From: Parcubacteria group bacterium GW2011_GWB1_40_14
GTDB lineage: Bacteria > Patescibacteriota > Minisyncoccia > Terrybacterales > GWB1-40-14
Length of the DNA stretch: 37,588 nucleotides
Reading direction: 5' to 3'
Assembly (NCBI GenBank): GCA_000996085.1
Contig: LBYG01000010.1
Location: forward strand, 4,387 to 41,974
This document shows positions 37,523 to 37,588 of the stretch, piece by piece; the first letter of the stretch is position 1; each line of letters begins with the position of its first letter. Both the position numbers and the translations under genes were made by a program. The notes under the pieces were generated by a model. It did not search any database, had not been told where the DNA came from, and saw only the letters and a program-made list of their open reading frames with translations.

Positions 37523-37588
37523 CACAGACGACCGTAAAAAATAATTTAAAAGTTGTTATAATATGCGGACCACCGGGGGCGGGAAAGG
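37520..37588 (+). CDS. N-terminus of a further P-loop (adenylate kinase-like) protein, truncated by the window end
   Basis: MTQTTVKNNLKVVIICGPPGAGK with Walker A motif. Confidence 0.6.

Overview
The window is bacterial. Short compact genes, an str-S10-spc ribosomal cluster with no rpmD/L30 between rpsE and rplO, and the protein sequences fit a Candidate Phyla Radiation (Patescibacteria/Parcubacteria-like) genome. That taxonomy is inference. Left part (1-13.9 kb), accessory and metabolic: HhH-like and HEPN-like pair, AlkD-like protein, ArsR-like HTH, HTH-GHKL ATPase plus STAS-like protein, rhodanese, Imm5-like protein, pterin dehydratase, methyltransferase, flavoprotein, LUD protein, cytochrome b-like protein, split ComEC, ndk. 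Middle (14-20.6 kb, mostly minus strand): a possible structured ncRNA, an alpha-glucan cluster glgA / APH-like kinase / GH57 / glgA, cyclic-phosphate receiver-like protein, tRNA-Pro(GGG), rpmB. Right part (20.7-37.6 kb): M50 protease, rpsL-rpsG-fusA-tuf-rpsJ, rplC through secY, adk, and the start of another P-loop protein. The strongest unexplained signal is a set of long-range inverted-repeat, multi-hairpin elements of about 120-150 bp at r-protein gene boundaries (before rplC, rplW and rpmC, and upstream of the rpsL promoter). Before rplC, rplW and rpmC the 3' arm ends on or in the start codon. The arms differ in sequence but keep their pairing, which suggests RNA structure rather than a MITE. 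The rplC copy has a mutually exclusive alternative fold. Shorter REP-like elements cap the starts of rpsG and rpmB, and a related-looking element duplicates the 3' end of ndk. Also notable: internal deletion/frameshift in rplN and in adk, and a GH57 gene whose HIYQP motif lies between the upstream glgA stop codon and any canonical start, in the same frame as glgA. All calls are from reading the sequence; no database search or folding was run.
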